DNA from: Chamaelirium japonicum
Lineage: Eukaryota > Streptophyta > Magnoliopsida > Liliales > Melanthiaceae
DNA: 64,000 nt
Direction of reading: 5' to 3'
NCBI GenBank assembly: GCA_947650365.1
Contig: OX393549.1
Span: 90,986,111 to 91,050,110, forward strand
Positions 1 to 10,686 of this stretch are shown here, piece after piece. The first letter of the stretch is position 1. Each line of letters begins with the position of its first letter. The notes beneath the pieces are model-generated. The model saw only the letters and a list, made by a program, of their open reading frames with translations, had not been told where the DNA came from and did no database searches. Made by a program: the position numbers and the translations under genes.

Positions 1-1
1 C

Positions 2-874
2 GCTCGAGCTATCCATCTCCTTGCAGATGAGCTGCATCAACTATCAAGTCCATGGCCTTTCAATCAGTGGGGGTTGGATTTCTTGGGTCCTTTCCCGCCA
101 ACTCCAAGCAAGAAGAAGTATCTACTGCTGGCCACAGATTACTTCACCAAATGGGTTGAAGCTGTGCCACTCTTTCGAGAGACCGATGATGAAGTGATCA
201 AATTTATTAGGCACAACATCTTCTTAAGATTTGGTACACCTCAAGTTCTTGTTGCTGACAATGGAGCTCAATTCGACTCCGACAAGTTCCGTGAGTTCTG
301 TCTAAACAACGGAAACAAGCTTTTTTATTTAACTCCAAGATACCCTCAATGCAATAGTCAAGCTGAAGCCTCCAATAGAGCTATTCTTGGTATACTCAAG
401 AAGAAACTCAACGACAAGAAAGGATTGTGGGAACAGGTCCTACCTGAAGTCCTTTGGGGATATCGCACAACTCCGAGAAGATCAACAGGGTTCTCACCCT
501 TTCGTCTAACATATGGATCGGAAGCAGTACTCCCAACAGAAAACATATCAAGTACTTTAAAGACCAGAGCAGTTGAAGAAGGAATCAACGAAGAGCTTCG
601 GATCAATGATCTAGACTTCTCTGAAGAACTACGAGACCAAGCCTCCCTTCGTGTGGCCAAGTATCAGCAGAAGATCAAACGAGCCTATGATGAGAAAGTC
701 TACAAACGACAATTCCTAATCGGCAGTTTGGTCCTTAGAGCAGTCTTCTACAACACAAAGGAACACAGCAGTACACAGCAGTGGGAAGCTTGCTCCCAAC
801 TGGGAAGGTCCATATATTGTCGAATCAGCTGGAGGCAAAGGCTCTTATCGATTGATCTCACCAGAAGGAGATAG
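2..874 (+). pseudogene. Integrase core, end of Tat-1 pol (element-encoded)
   Basis: One open frame reads into the window from the left. It carries PWPFNQWGLDFLGPFP, then DYFTKWVEAVPL, FGTPQVLVADNGAQFDS and YPQCNSQAEASNRAIL. These are the hallmarks of the Ty3/gypsy integrase catalytic core: the first Asp in the DYFTKW region, the second in ADNGAQFD, and the Glu after the QAEASN stretch. GYRTTPRRSTGFSPFRLTYG follows, as in Tat and Athila relatives. The enzyme would insert element cDNA into host DNA. It is closely related to the minus-strand integrase at 35.7-36.6 kb. The extreme C-terminal part is degraded. Confidence 0.9.
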
Positions 875-925
875 ATTGGCACGAGCTTGGAATTCTAGAC
901 ACCTCAAGCTGTTCTATCCGTGATG

Positions 926-1449
926 TAAATTCCATGATGAATAAATTTCTCTTTCAAATTTTCAAATATGCAAGGGTTCAGCTTTTCGATTCAAGTTATG
1001 AAGCAGTTCAAATTATCCATATTCAAGTTACCAGGTCTTTTAACAAGTTTGGGTGTTAGAGTTGCGACTCAACCCCTTACTAGCAAATGTTAAACTGACC
1101 CTCAATTTCAATATTCAATTTCAATCAATTTCGATATCGTCTAACAGGTTTGGGTGCTTGAGTTGCGACTCAACCCCTCACATACAAGTGTTACACGAAT
1201 TCAAATTCAATTTTCAAAGTTACAAGTTTGGGCAATCGAGTTGCGACTCGACCCCTTACATTCAAAAGATTGTATCTATTCCAATGCTATCCAGAACATG
1301 ATATTCAAAGACATTCAATTCAAGAGATATCCGACTTTCAAACACCAAAAAAGATTTCTATTATCAAAAAAATTGCCAAGTACATGAGTGAGCCTTTTCA
1401 TATCACAAGTTTACAAGTGTAAACAACAAAGAAAAAAGGTAGGAATACA
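926..1449. repeat. Non-coding Tat-1 stretch with GAGTTGCGACTC repeats
   Basis: No gene is seen. Between about 1040 and 1260 a block containing the partial palindrome GAGTTGCGACTC followed by AACCCCT recurs three times (near 1060, 1160 and 1240), each after a GTTTGGG-like lead. Tat-2 carries a different small array at the same place, between integrase and the end of the antisense ORF. Confidence 0.6.
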
Positions 1450-4245
1450 TCAGGGCTTGGCTACGCTTGGAGCGCGCGACCTCTCTCCTTCAGATTCGCC
1501 ACGAGCCTTACTCACAGCCGAAGCTTTAGAAGATCGGACACTGTTGGCATGTACCCTGAGTGCCTCTGCCGCTTTCTCGGCCGTTTCCCTGTAGCTCTTG
1601 CATTCAGACAGCGCATGCTCCAGTTCCTTCTTGGAAGTCTCCTCTCTGGCAGTAAAGGCAGCATGCTGGGCAGCAAGTCGTTCTTTCAACTCCTTGATCT
1701 CGGTTGCGCGATCACAGGACACATTCTCAACCTTGATGAGCCGATTCTTCAAGGATTCAAGTTCGTGACTCTGCGCCTCGCAACGGTTCTGCAACCCCTT
1801 GCTCTCCTGCTTCTTTTTGCGAAGATCCTCGATCTTGGCCTTGAGAGAGTTTTTCTTCGAAGTCAAAAGATCCCTCAGCCTATCCCTCTCTTCGGGAAGC
1901 CACCAAATCAGCTTTCAAATGGGACATCTCAGATGCGGCCTCCCGTTCTCCTGCCCTCCTGGAAAGTTTGCTTGCAATTCTCAAAACTGCTGAGTTCTAC
2001 AGATGGACAAAGAGTTAGAATTATTTTTGAAGATACAATGCGAATAGTTGATCAAGCAGATGCACATACCACTACTTCAAGCCGATCAAAGGCTTCTTTA
2101 AAAGTAGCATCCGGAAGGTTGCAAAGCTTCCGGATCACACCAGTAGGATGGTTGATATCAACATCACCCAAGTTCTTTATCTTCTGAGTCGAGCCAACAG
2201 GCGTACCTGCAATCAACATCAAAGTTCAAAGAGTTAAAGCGAATTCAAACTTCAAAGGCTAGGCAATCGAGATAGAGATTAGTACAATTACCTGAGACGT
2301 CGACTAGAGGTGCTTTTCCCTTCCCACGGTCGGAGCTCTTACCCCGAGGGGTCGATTTCTCCTTGGTGGGAATTGGTTCCGACTGGGGTTGGGGAGCCCC
2401 ATCACCCACACGGCTCTCCCTCTCCATGTGAACAGGAGAAGGAGCACCCTGGGGAAGTGAGACTCCCCCTTCATCCTGGTGCTCGCCTGGCTGAACAAGT
2501 CCCGCCATGAGGGCAGCCACTTCCTCAGCCAGAGAGCGCGAGGGGGGTGGAGGTTGCTCAACCTCCAAACCCCCACTTGCAGTCGGGCCTTCAAGACGAG
2601 GCACCTCTGGGGGTATCTGGTCGAGGGGCGTAGGGTTGCTTCCAACCCCACCGCTCCTCGACAACTTTATCTTGAAGCGCATCGGCTTCTTCAAATCTTC
2701 AAAATGGTAGACGGGCTGTGCCTTCTTGCCGTCGCCCTCCATATCCATAACCTCCTCCATCTTACGGGCTTTAGCCTCGTCGATGAGGATTGGTTGTGAG
2801 TCATCGTCCCCACCAGTGGGGGTGGGAGGAATTTCTTCCTCGCTACCCCCATGTCCTTGACCACCATCAGTGGGGGTGGGAGGAATTTCTTCCTCACCAC
2901 CCCCATTTCCCCCATCTTCATCATCTTCATCATCTCTATCATCTTCGTCATCGTCGTTGTCGTCGCCACCCTCATCCTCTTCACCTCCACCTTCCTCTTC
3001 TCTCTCTATTTCCTCTTCTTCTTCTTCCCCCTTTTTCTCTTCCTTTTTCTTCTCCTCCTCCTCAACTAGAACTTTCCTCTTCTTCTTTGCCTGGGCTTGG
3101 CGATGTATCACCAATTTCTCCTCCGTGGGCAAGCTGCGCCTGGCTCCGTAAGCCTTCTTCTCAATCCGAATTTTTCTAACAATTTTGCCAGATTGAGGGT
3201 CCTCCTCATAATCAGAGTAGATGACCTCGTTATCTTCATAGCGGGTCTTCGATCGGTGGAGGAGGTTGGCCTTGCCGTGTCGAACCGGGCAATTCGAGAA
3301 TTGCTTCCAAGATCGAGTCCCGCATGTCAGTTCCAAAAAGAGATTGTCAACAGCCCCCACTCGTTCCGAAGGCCACGCGAGAGCTCCTCCTGCACTGTAC
3401 ATATCTACCTCTTCGTGCACCTTGTATCGGGGAACCTCAGGTACCGATAGAGGAGTCCAGGCACCAGACACCGATAGCGTCCAGTCGGTATAAAGTTTGT
3501 CAGAGCCGATGGTGTCAACGATCGGACGAAGGGCAGAGACACCAGTCAGATTGTAGAATGGGCTATCTTTTCTCCAAGCCCATCGATAGTGATAGAAGAA
3601 ATACCCTAGCTCGATCCGGGCTTCTTCACCTTCAGGGAGGCTGGAATAACATTCCCTGAGTTCCTTCTGGAAGTCAGACTCCACGCGACAAAAAGCGTAG
3701 ATGATCCTCCAGGCGTTTCCAGTAACCTGCCCGGGACAAAGACCAGAGGTGTTCAGCAACCTCGCGGCAAAAGACGGCAATGGAAGGCGCAGTCCACAGT
3801 TGAGCTGGCCAATCGTGACGATGGTTCCCATCACTTGCTCCTTGCTCGCGTACGAGACGAAGATTGTCCGCCTGTCGACGCCAAAAGCGGATAGAACTCC
3901 CGGAAGCGCTGGGCGAGCCTTTCCCTCTGTGAAACATGCCAGCAACTTCTGCAGCTTCTCCCTCTTCATGTCTATAAGTTTGCCACCGATGTTATATCCA
4001 AACTCCGGTTCCGCCGACAGAGGCAGCTGCGGGCAGAGAACGAATCTCGCTTTGGGGATATGCTCCGGACGGGAGGGTGCAGAAGCGAACCCCACTCTTT
4101 GATGCCTCTTACCCAATTGGCCAAGCTCGATCAATTCGGCCCTGCCTTTGCTACGGCCCTTCGAGACAGACGTTTCTTCAGCGATTTCCTTCCCCTTTCT
4201 CTTGGATGGAACTGCACTCTTCTTCGAACTACCAGACGACGCCAT
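1450..4245 (-). CDS. Antisense extra ORF (aORF) of Tat-1, Transposase_28-like
   Basis: The main block is 2245-4245 (666 codons, ATG at 4245-4243), with a second coding block at 1450-1866. The N-terminus is basic and Ser/Lys-rich. Residues about 120-330 form a folded-looking domain with GTIVTIGQLNCGLRLPLPSF, NAWRIIYAFCRVESD and ARIELGYFFYHYRW. From memory this matches the Pfam family called putative gypsy type transposon (Transposase_28). Then come a Lys/Glu region, a very acidic low-complexity run (about 400-470) and a Pro-rich tail. The 1450-1866 block is a strong coiled coil. Such antisense ORFs are known in Tat elements and their function is unknown. The gap between blocks may reflect splicing, as reported for this family. 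The domain is conserved in the copy at 32.0-34.8 kb. Confidence 0.75.
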
Positions 4246-4689
4246 TTGACTGATCGAAAGGAGACGAAGAACGAGAGATTGGAAGCAAAGAGTCTGGACT
4301 TCGAAAAATTTTGAAAGCGTGAAGCGAAAATGACAGTCAGAGAAAGCTTAAGTATCCTAAGGGAATTAGACACACAAATCGAGATGACACGTGTCATCAC
4401 CATATCGAATCGCGTGTTTTTGCAGATACACGTGGCATCCATCTGTAGCAAGCGCAAAACCAGGCGAACAGTCGGGACCAGACGAAGCGTCAGACCACCG
4501 GTCCAAACAAGCCACCGGTCCAAGCAAACCACCGGTCCGAGTGAACCGGACCGCCGGTTCAAAACAGCATTCAGGCAAACCGAAGATTCGAAGCAGAAAA
4601 AATCGAACTCCATCGATATCCAAGACTCTGCCGAAGATCAAAGGAGGAGAACAAGCTATACCACTTCCTCAAAAAGTACAGGTTCAAGA

Positions 4690-5690
4690 CTTAGACCTGA
4701 TCGGCTGAACATAACCGATCGGTCAAACTTGACCGATCGGTCAAAATCAACCGATCGGTCGATTTTCTACTGGATCAGGCAAAAAACTCGTGTTTTTTGT
4801 CGATCACCCAAACCTTGACCGGCTGATTTTAGCCGATCGGTCAAACTTGACCGATCGGTCAAAATCAGCCGATCGGTCGATTTTCTACTGGATCAGGCAA
4901 AAAAACTTATGTTTTTTGCCGATCACCAAAACCTTGACCGGCTGATTTTCTACTGGATCAGGCAAAAAACTCGTGTTTTTTGCCGATCACCCAAACCTTG
5001 ACCTGCTGATTTTAACCGATCGGTCAAACTTGACCGATCGGTCAAAATCAGCCGATCGGTCGATTTTCTACTGGATCAGGCAAAAAACTTATGTTTTTTG
5101 CCGATCACCAAAACATTGACCGGCTGATTTTTGCCGATCGGTCAAACTTGACCGATCGTCAAAATCAGCCGATCGGTCGATTTTCTTCTGGATCAGGCAA
5201 AAAACTTATGTTTTTTGCCGATCACCAGAACCTTGACCGGCTGATTTTAGCCGATCGATCAAACTTGACCGATCGGTCAAAATCAACCGATCGGTCGATT
5301 TTCTACTGGATCAGGCAAAAAACTTATGTTTTTTGCCGATCACCAGAACCTTGACCGGCTGATTTTAGCCGATCGGTCAAACTTGACCGATCGGTCAAAA
5401 TCAACCGATCGGTCGATTTTCTACTGGATCAGGCAAAAAACTTATGTTTTTTGCCGATCACCAGAACCTTGACCGGCTGATTTTAGCCGATCGGTCAAAC
5501 TTGACCGATCGGTCAAAATCAACCGATCGGTCGATTTTCTACTGGATCAGGCAAAAAACTTATGTTTTTTGCCGATCACCAGAACCTTGACCGGTTGAAT
5601 TTGACCGATCGGTCAAATTTGACCGATCAGTCAAAATTTACCGATCAGTCAAATTTGACCGATCAGTCTATGTTTTCGCTAACTCTCGAC
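4690..5690. repeat. 118-bp tandem array rich in ACCGATCGGT palindromes
   Basis: About eight units, the cleanest with period 118 (units start near 5283, 5401 and 5519). Each unit contains a conserved spacer (TTTTCTACTGGATCAGGC) and several copies of the palindrome ACCGATCGGT. One unit near 4947 is shorter. The array lies upstream of the Tat-1 3' LTR, between it and the start of the antisense ORF. It fits the known habit of Tat elements to carry tandem arrays in their 3' untranslated region. Confidence 0.9.
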
Positions 5691-5770
5691 AAAGCTCCTC
5701 TGCATGTGTGACAGGGGGTCGTTAGCTTTGCACCACGAGTCCAAGTCAGCCAAGGAGGCCTCTTAGCTAA

Positions 5771-5785
5771 CTTGGAGGGGGTAAC
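5771..5785 (+). other. Polypurine tract of Tat-1
   Basis: CTTGGAGGGGGTAAC directly precedes the TGTGGG start of the LTR. This is the expected position and composition of the plus-strand primer. The same arrangement precedes the LTRs at 8960 and, on the minus strand, at 29199. Confidence 0.8.
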
Positions 5786-5821
5786 TGTGGGTGCAAATTT
5801 TGGCAAGAAGTCTGCAAAAAG

Positions 5822-6300
5822 CGGGACCCACCGGCCCTGCCTGGTGGGTCCACGAGGACTACAGCGGGACCCACCGGCCCTGCCTGGTGGGCCCCCGAAG
5901 ACTACAGCGAGACCCACCGGCCCTGCCTGGTGGGTCCACGAGGACTACAGCGGGACCCACCGGCCCTGCCTGGTGGGCCCACGAAGACTACAGCGGGACC
6001 CACCGGCCCTGCCTGGTGGGCCCCCGAAGACTACAGCGAGACCCACCGGCCCTACCTGGTGGGTCCACGAGGACTACAGCGGGACCCACCGGCCCTGCCT
6101 GGTGGGCCCACGAAGACTACAGCGGGACCCACCGGCCCTGCCCGGTGGGTCCCACTGGTGGGCCCACGAAGACTACAGTGGGACCCACCGGCCCTGCCCG
6201 GTGGGCCCCCGAAGACTACAGCGGGACCCACCGGCCCTGCCTGGTGGGCCCACGAAGACTATCGCGGAACCCACCGGCCCTGCCTGGTGGACCCAAGAGC
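5822..6300. repeat. 43-bp minisatellite inside the Tat-1 LTR
   Basis: About eleven GC-rich units of 43 bp (for example starts at 5952 and 5995). Each contains CCCACCGGCCCTGCCTGGTG and ends in GACTACAGC. The CCCACC...GGTGGG arms of each unit can pair, so every unit is a potential hairpin. It sits upstream of the LTR TATA box at 6411, in the U3 promoter region. Confidence 0.9.
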
Positions 6301-6410
6301 CTGTGGAATCCCCCTAGGAGACAGTAGCGGGGTCCACCAGCTTTACCTGGAGGATCCCCAGATACGGCAGCAGAAACTGCCATTTACCCCGGAATTCCTC
6401 CCCGGGAATT

Positions 6411-6420
6411 CTATAAATAG
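6411..6420 (+). promoter_or_regulatory. TATA box of the Tat-1 LTR
   Basis: CTATAAATAG lies between the U3 minisatellite and the presumed R-U5. It is a good match to a plant TATA box at the expected place in an LTR. Confidence 0.6.
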
Positions 6421-6933
6421 CAGAACCTTCGAACGTAAAAGGATCCAAAAATTCTGATTTCTATTCTGAGATCTGATTTTCAGAACCCAGAGCTCTGGAA
6501 TCTCTCAGCTTTCCATCTTCCACCTCTTTGATCTTCTTCTCTCCTCTGAAGAGATCAGAGTGTTTACAGTGATACTCGGCCTGTCGAGATCATTTCGATA
6601 TAAGTGTTAGTGAATTCGGGTTGCTCCCTATAGCACGGAAACGTAGGCTTCGGCTGAACTCTGAGATCACATCTATTGTGTCAACTCTCTGATTGTATCT
6701 CCCTCTCTGTTTACATATCAAAAGCAGCTATTTCAATCAACAGATCGAACAACGATCTCTTCAACTCGAAACCTCAATTGACTGGTGAGGCGAGGTCTTC
6801 GGGTCGGCACGAAGATTTTCCCCCACAATGGTGGCAGGTCTCAGCGTCCGTGAAAGAAAGGCCAGCAGCCTCGTTGCAGCCCTTATCATCGTCCTCCTCG
6901 CCCTTCAAGAGAAGAGAGGTAGAATGAGAGTAG

Positions 6934-8010
6934 AGACCGAGTAGGTTTCCTACTGAATCTCTCGTTCCTAGACGTCATGACGTGGGACTAGCCGGCGTTC
7001 CAGCGACGCTGGCAGCCGTGAAGAACCCCACCTTGAAGATCGTCTATGATGTGCACAACCACGAGTGCTTACCCCTGGGACCCCAGCAAGCGAGCGTAAG
7101 CCTACTTTGTCTTGAACGGCGGGAGATTTGTCTATGCCTCTGTGATGACCAAGATCCAATAGTCAAGAGCCAAGACTCCTGATGCTGGGATGCTAAGATG
7201 GATAAGGTGAGGTGAGGTGTACAAGGCCATGAGTTAGCCCCACATCACTTGGAGAGAAGGAGATCCTGAGCTACTTATATAATTTTCCCTCCCAAACATA
7301 GAAGACGCATTTTAAAATCGTGCGCCGCTACAGAATTCGTAAGAACTTCGTAGTTAAGCGTGCTCGGGCGAGAGCAGTACTAGGATGGGTGACCACCTTG
7401 GGAAGTTCTCGTGCGGGCACGGACAAAGCGGATAATATCTTGTGTGTTTGGGGCGGATGTTACAAAATGGTATCAAAGCCGGTTCTCCTCGCCATGGGGG
7501 GGTCTAACCCTACACGAGGACGTTGTAGCCCTTAAGGGGGTGGATTGTGATGACCAAGATCCAATAGCCAAGAGCCAAGACTCCTGAGGATGGGATTCCA
7601 AGATGGATGAGGTGAGGTGAGGTGAGGTGAGGTGAGGTGTACAAGACCATGAGTTAGCCCCACATCGCCTGGAGAGAAGGAGATCCTGAGCTACTTATAT
7701 AATTTCCCCTCCCAAACATAGAAGACGCGTTTTAAAACCGTGCGCCGCTACGGAATTCGTAAGAACTCCGTAGTTAAGTGTGCTCGGACGAGAGCAATAC
7801 TAGGATGGGTGACCACCCTGGGAAGTTCTCATGCGGGCACGGGCAAAGCGGACAATATTTTGTGTGTTTGGGGCGGATGTTACAATCTCTTTCCTCCACC
7901 AACTGGTCCTCAAGCTCGTGCTGAGCATGTCGTCCAACAAGGACGTCCTCTCCATGGCATCCCTGGAGGTCGGTCTCTCCAGCATCGATTCCGGGATGAT
8001 GGTCCCTTTC
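6934..8010 (+). pseudogene. Rieske iron-sulphur protein (cytochrome bc1) pseudogene, split by Cassandra
   Basis: Two segments resemble plant mitochondrial ubiquinol-cytochrome c reductase Rieske protein. Segment 1 (about 6934-7140) reads ESLVPRRHDVGLAGVPATLA, AAVKNPTLKIVYDVHNHE, then DPSKRA and AYFVLNGGRFVYAS. Segment 2 (about 7895-8010) reads QLVLKLVLSMSSNKDVLSMA, then SLEVGLSSIDSG. These correspond to the matrix arm, the membrane anchor and the start of the head. The cluster-binding CTHLGC/CPCHGS region is absent. A one-base shift lies near 7079 and an in-frame TAA at 7097-7099. A 744-bp Cassandra element sits exactly between the segments, and a further shift follows it. The piece is dead. 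Whether it is a processed retrocopy or a captured gene fragment cannot be told here. Confidence 0.85.
7141..7884 (+). mobile_element. Cassandra TRIM element, complete (copy A)
   Basis: Left LTR 7141-7464 and right LTR 7546-7884 both start TGTGATGACCAAGATCC and end GGATGTTACA. The 81-bp interior begins with a Met-tRNA-type primer site (TGGTATCAAAGCC at 7468) and ends with a polypurine tract (AAGGGGGTGGAT). Each LTR contains a 5S rRNA-like stretch (about 7320-7420 and 7740-7840) with AGTTAAGCGTGCT and GGATGGGTGACC. This is the diagnostic structure of Cassandra, a non-coding TRIM that depends on other elements. Flanks GCCTC and ATCTC may be a decayed target duplication. The right LTR has an expanded GAGGT run. 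It interrupts the Rieske pseudogene. Confidence 0.92.
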
Positions 8011-8034
8011 AACAACGAGGGGAGTCGGACAATC

Positions 8035-8330
8035 CTTCTATGACGAGGGGGGTCGGACGGTTTGACCCTCCCCTCCGTGCGTGCTCTCGGTGGCAACCTT
8101 CGACAACGAGGGTCGGATGGTCCTCCCCTTCCCTTTGTGCGTTGTCTCACTCGACGGCCCTTGGCAATGGAGGGTCGGATGGTCCAACCTTATCCCCTGC
8201 CGCTTCCCTCGTGACAACAAGAAAATTTAAAGAAGGAGGGAGAAGGAGGAAGGAAGAGCATACCTACGCGGGAGTGATGACTACCAAAACGAAGAAATGA
8301 GGAAACCCTAACCTCAGTTGCACTAAAATA
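8035..8330. other. GC-rich non-coding stretch with a degenerate repeat
   Basis: A motif like ACGAGGGTCGGATGGTC recurs about three times (8045-8185) with variable spacing. No gene is recognised. It lies between the Rieske remnant and the 65-bp array and may belong to the Tat-like tail that follows. Confidence 0.4.
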
Positions 8331-8790
8331 CAGAAAACACGTATCCTGAAGTATGGCACACCGAAGCATGTTAGGATTCACCCAGAAAAACTAAGTCTGG
8401 AATGCGCATCCCAAAGTTTGACATACCGAATCATGTTATGATTCGCCCGAAAAAACTAAGTCTGGAACACGCATCTCGAAGCTTGGCACACCGGAGCATG
8501 TTAGGATTCACCCAGAAAAACTAATTCTGGAACGCGCATTCTGAAGCTTGGCACACCGGAGCATGTTAGGATTCGCCTAGAAAAACTAAGTCTGGAATGC
8601 GCATCCCGAAGCTTGGCACACTGGAGTATATTAGGATTCACCCAAAAAACTAAGTCTGGAATTGGCATCACGAGCTTGGTACACCGGATCATGTTAGGAT
8701 TCGCTTAGAAAAACTAAGTCTGGAACGTGTATCCCAAAGCTTGGCACATTGGAGCATGTTAGTATTCGCCCAAAAAAACTAAGTCCGGGA
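8330..8790. repeat. 65-bp tandem array (about seven units)
   Basis: The unit contains GAAAAACTAAGTCTGGAA, GCGCATCC and a GGCACACCGGAGCATGTTAG-like block. TTAGGATT recurs at 8371, 8436, 8501, 8566, 8631, 8694 and 8759, a period of 65 (once 63). It lies just upstream of the LTR start at 8960, mirroring the array positions in Tat-1 and Tat-2. Confidence 0.9.
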
Positions 8791-9060
8791 AGTCTACCAC
8801 CTCAACCCACAATTGAACTAACAGCTCTGCCAGCTCGAGCCTACCGACCCCGCAGTATCGGGGACTGCCCGAACTCGAGTCACACCGTGTAGCAGTAGCT
8901 TCATTGCACCAGGAGGTCCCAGCCGACCCACAAAACCATGGCCCGACTAGGAGGGGAATTGTGGGTGCAAAAATTATACTAGACCAGACCCACATGGGCC
9001 CGCGCAATGACCCAAATAGGCAAGCTCAGGCCCAGGATCAGTGCCACCTTAGCACCGCCA
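8330..9060 (+). mobile_element. Tail of a third Tat-like element (Tat-3 remnant)
   Basis: A polypurine tract (AGGAGGGGAAT, 8949-8959) is followed by TGTGGGTGCAAAAATTATAC at 8960. This is nearly the start of the Tat-2 LTR. The LTR can be followed for roughly 100 bp before similarity fades, so its right end is unknown. With the 65-bp array this is the 3' tail of a separate, heavily decayed Tat-like element. Confidence 0.65.
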
Positions 9061-9904
9061 CATCTTCTTTAAGAGGGAAACCTAGTGCTCCATCTAGGCT
9101 TTTGACAATTTCTTCTTTCGATCTCTCTTACTTTCTTTGCCAATTCATGTAGATAGATTCATCTACGTGATTTTATGCCACATCCATTGATTTCAATGTA
9201 AAGGAAACCCTAAGAGTCATAACCCATCACCATCTTACTCATTCGAGGGTGTTTGGTAGCTTGGAGGGCAGAGCCTCCTTTAAAGGGGAGATCGAACCAT
9301 TAGGTTCATGGCATCTGATCCGTATGTTAGATTGAATTGAGGTCGGGCAACTAGAGTCGTCTTTGCGGAGAGGAAGCAGGAGCTACTCAAGGCATTAGGT
9401 TATGGGCACGAGTGTGAGGAGGAGCAAACGGTTGATCAGCGGACCGAACCGTTAGTGGAGATCAAGTAACGTACTTGTACAAATACAAGTTGATGTGAGG
9501 CTACACAATCGTTGGGTTGGGTGAGTCGAGTCTTATAGTCTCTTATCTCACAGAGTACATAATCCTAGCAAGGGCTAGGGGTGGATTAAGGAATTGCCCA
9601 AACCATCTAAAAATCTCTCGTGTCATTCCGAATACTTATTTGATTGCTTTTTACACTTGAGAAATTTGTCGGATTATGTGCTAGAAACTCACATGGCATG
9701 ACGAGATAAAATACAAAGAAGTGAATTTTAATTAGGCATAATAAGTCATTCCACCTATTCGCCCCCAGGTGTTTGTGATCAATATCGCTTCTACATAGCC
9801 CACACGATTTCAATTAGTATCCGAGTGGGTTTGTTCATATAGCTTAAAAACTAGGGCATGATTCATATGGTATTCTCTTAAGTCATGAGACTATCTTTTG
9901 AGAT
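9061..9904. other. Unassigned, possibly the LTR/leader of the copia remnant
   Basis: No gene is recognised. Near 9808-9822 a sequence resembling a degraded Met-tRNA primer site (AGTATCCGAGTGGG) lies 85 bp before the copia gag start. Part of this stretch may therefore be a 5' LTR and leader. A matching second LTR was not found with confidence. Confidence 0.3.
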
Positions 9905-10600
9905 GGAATCACTTAGAGAAAGTGGATTGATTACTAGACCTCCATCTTTTGATGAACACAATTATGCATACTGGAAGGCTCAAACGAGGGCATTTCTCAA
10001 ATTTATTGAGCAGAGGTTTGGAAGACAGTGATCAAGGGTTTGTCACCTCTACCATTGTGGTGGATGGTGTTTTGGAGGAGAAGACAGAGGATGACTAGAC
10101 TGCTACAGATTTGGAGAATAGCATGTGGAATTCAAAGGGCTTGAATGTCATATTCAACAACATGAATCCAGATAAGTTCAAGAGGATCTATATCTGGGAG
10201 ACCTCTAAAGAAGCATGGAATATACTTTACGTAAACCATAAAGGAACCCATGCTGTGAAGAAGTCTAAGAAGCAGAGGCTGACTTAAAAGTTCAAGGCTC
10301 ATAATGGAGTAGAAGGAAATATTTACCGAATTTTATGCCAAACTAAGGGACATTGTGAAATCTTCACACAACTTGGGGGAGAAGCTAGCTGAAGCAAAGA
10401 TTGTAAGAAAAATCTTGAGATCTCTACCAATCAAGTTCCAAGACAAGGTAACCACCATCGAAGAGAGCAAGAATTTTGATGAGCTCATAGTTGATGAGTT
10501 GGCGAGTCCCTTGCAGACCTATGAGCTATCTCGTCCAGCGCCAAAGAAGTTAAAAGATGTTACCTTCAGGTCTAGGAGGAAAGAGATCAAGATTTAGATA
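9905..10600 (+). pseudogene. Ty1/copia gag remnant (UBN2-type)
   Basis: It begins MESLRESGLITRPPSFDEHN and continues YAYWKAQTRAFLKFIEQ, the usual start of plant copia gag. Later at 10355-10597 come LGEKLAEAKIVRKILRSLP, IKFQDKVTTIEESKNFDELI and VDELASPLQTYE, matching the UBN2 gag domain. It is clearly broken in several places. No copia pol follows, so it is an isolated gag fossil. Confidence 0.8.
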
Positions 10601-10686
10601 CCGATGATGAATTGGTTGCCATGATGGTAAATAGATCCAGATACTACTTGAAGGGACAGAAAGATGACCAGAACATGAAACCCTAC

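Larger units (their letters stand above)
1..6827 (+). mobile_element. Tat-lineage Ty3/gypsy element, 3' part (Tat-1)
   Basis: The left end is cut by the window edge. In order the element shows the integrase end (2 to about 925), short repeats (1040-1260), an antisense extra ORF (4245 down to 1450), a tandem array (4690-5690), a polypurine tract (5771-5785) and a 3' LTR (5786-6827). This order, with an antisense ORF between pol and the 3' LTR, is known for the Tat (Retand/Ogre-like) lineage. The 5' LTR lies outside, so neither target duplications nor LTR age can be judged. It looks like a broken fossil with at least one break in the visible coding part. Confidence 0.85.
5786..6827 (+). repeat. 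3' LTR of Tat-1
   Basis: The LTR starts TGTGGGTGCAAATTT right after the polypurine tract and ends TTTTCCCCCACA, giving TG...CA ends like the Tat-2 LTR. U3 holds an 11-unit minisatellite (5822-6300). A TATA box (CTATAAATAG, 6411-6420) follows, then R-U5. Length is about 1042 bp. The right boundary is inferred from similarity to the Tat-2 LTR end, because the partner LTR lies outside the window. Confidence 0.75.

Noticed and set aside
2790-3179. Plus-strand frames rich in His/Pro/Ser opposite the acidic region of the Tat-1 antisense ORF
   Set aside because: They are shadows of the low-complexity Glu/Asp coding on the minus strand.
4690-5690. A CRISPR-like array
   Set aside because: Unit spacers are homogeneous, not unique. 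This is a plant nuclear satellite-type array in a retrotransposon tail.
5772-6457. Three overlapping plus-strand frames with Gly/Pro-rich repeats
   Set aside because: The 43-bp minisatellite is not a multiple of three and contains no stops, so all frames stay open. This is an artefact, not a repeat protein gene.
6829-6930. A short ORF with a signal-peptide look (starting MVAGLSVRERKASS) ahead of the Rieske piece
   Set aside because: It is not in frame with the Rieske segment, has no recognisable mature peptide and ends within 40 codons.
7320-7420. A genuine 5S rRNA gene
   Set aside because: The stretch is only 5S-like, lies inside TG...CA LTRs with primer site and polypurine tract, and recurs in all Cassandra copies.
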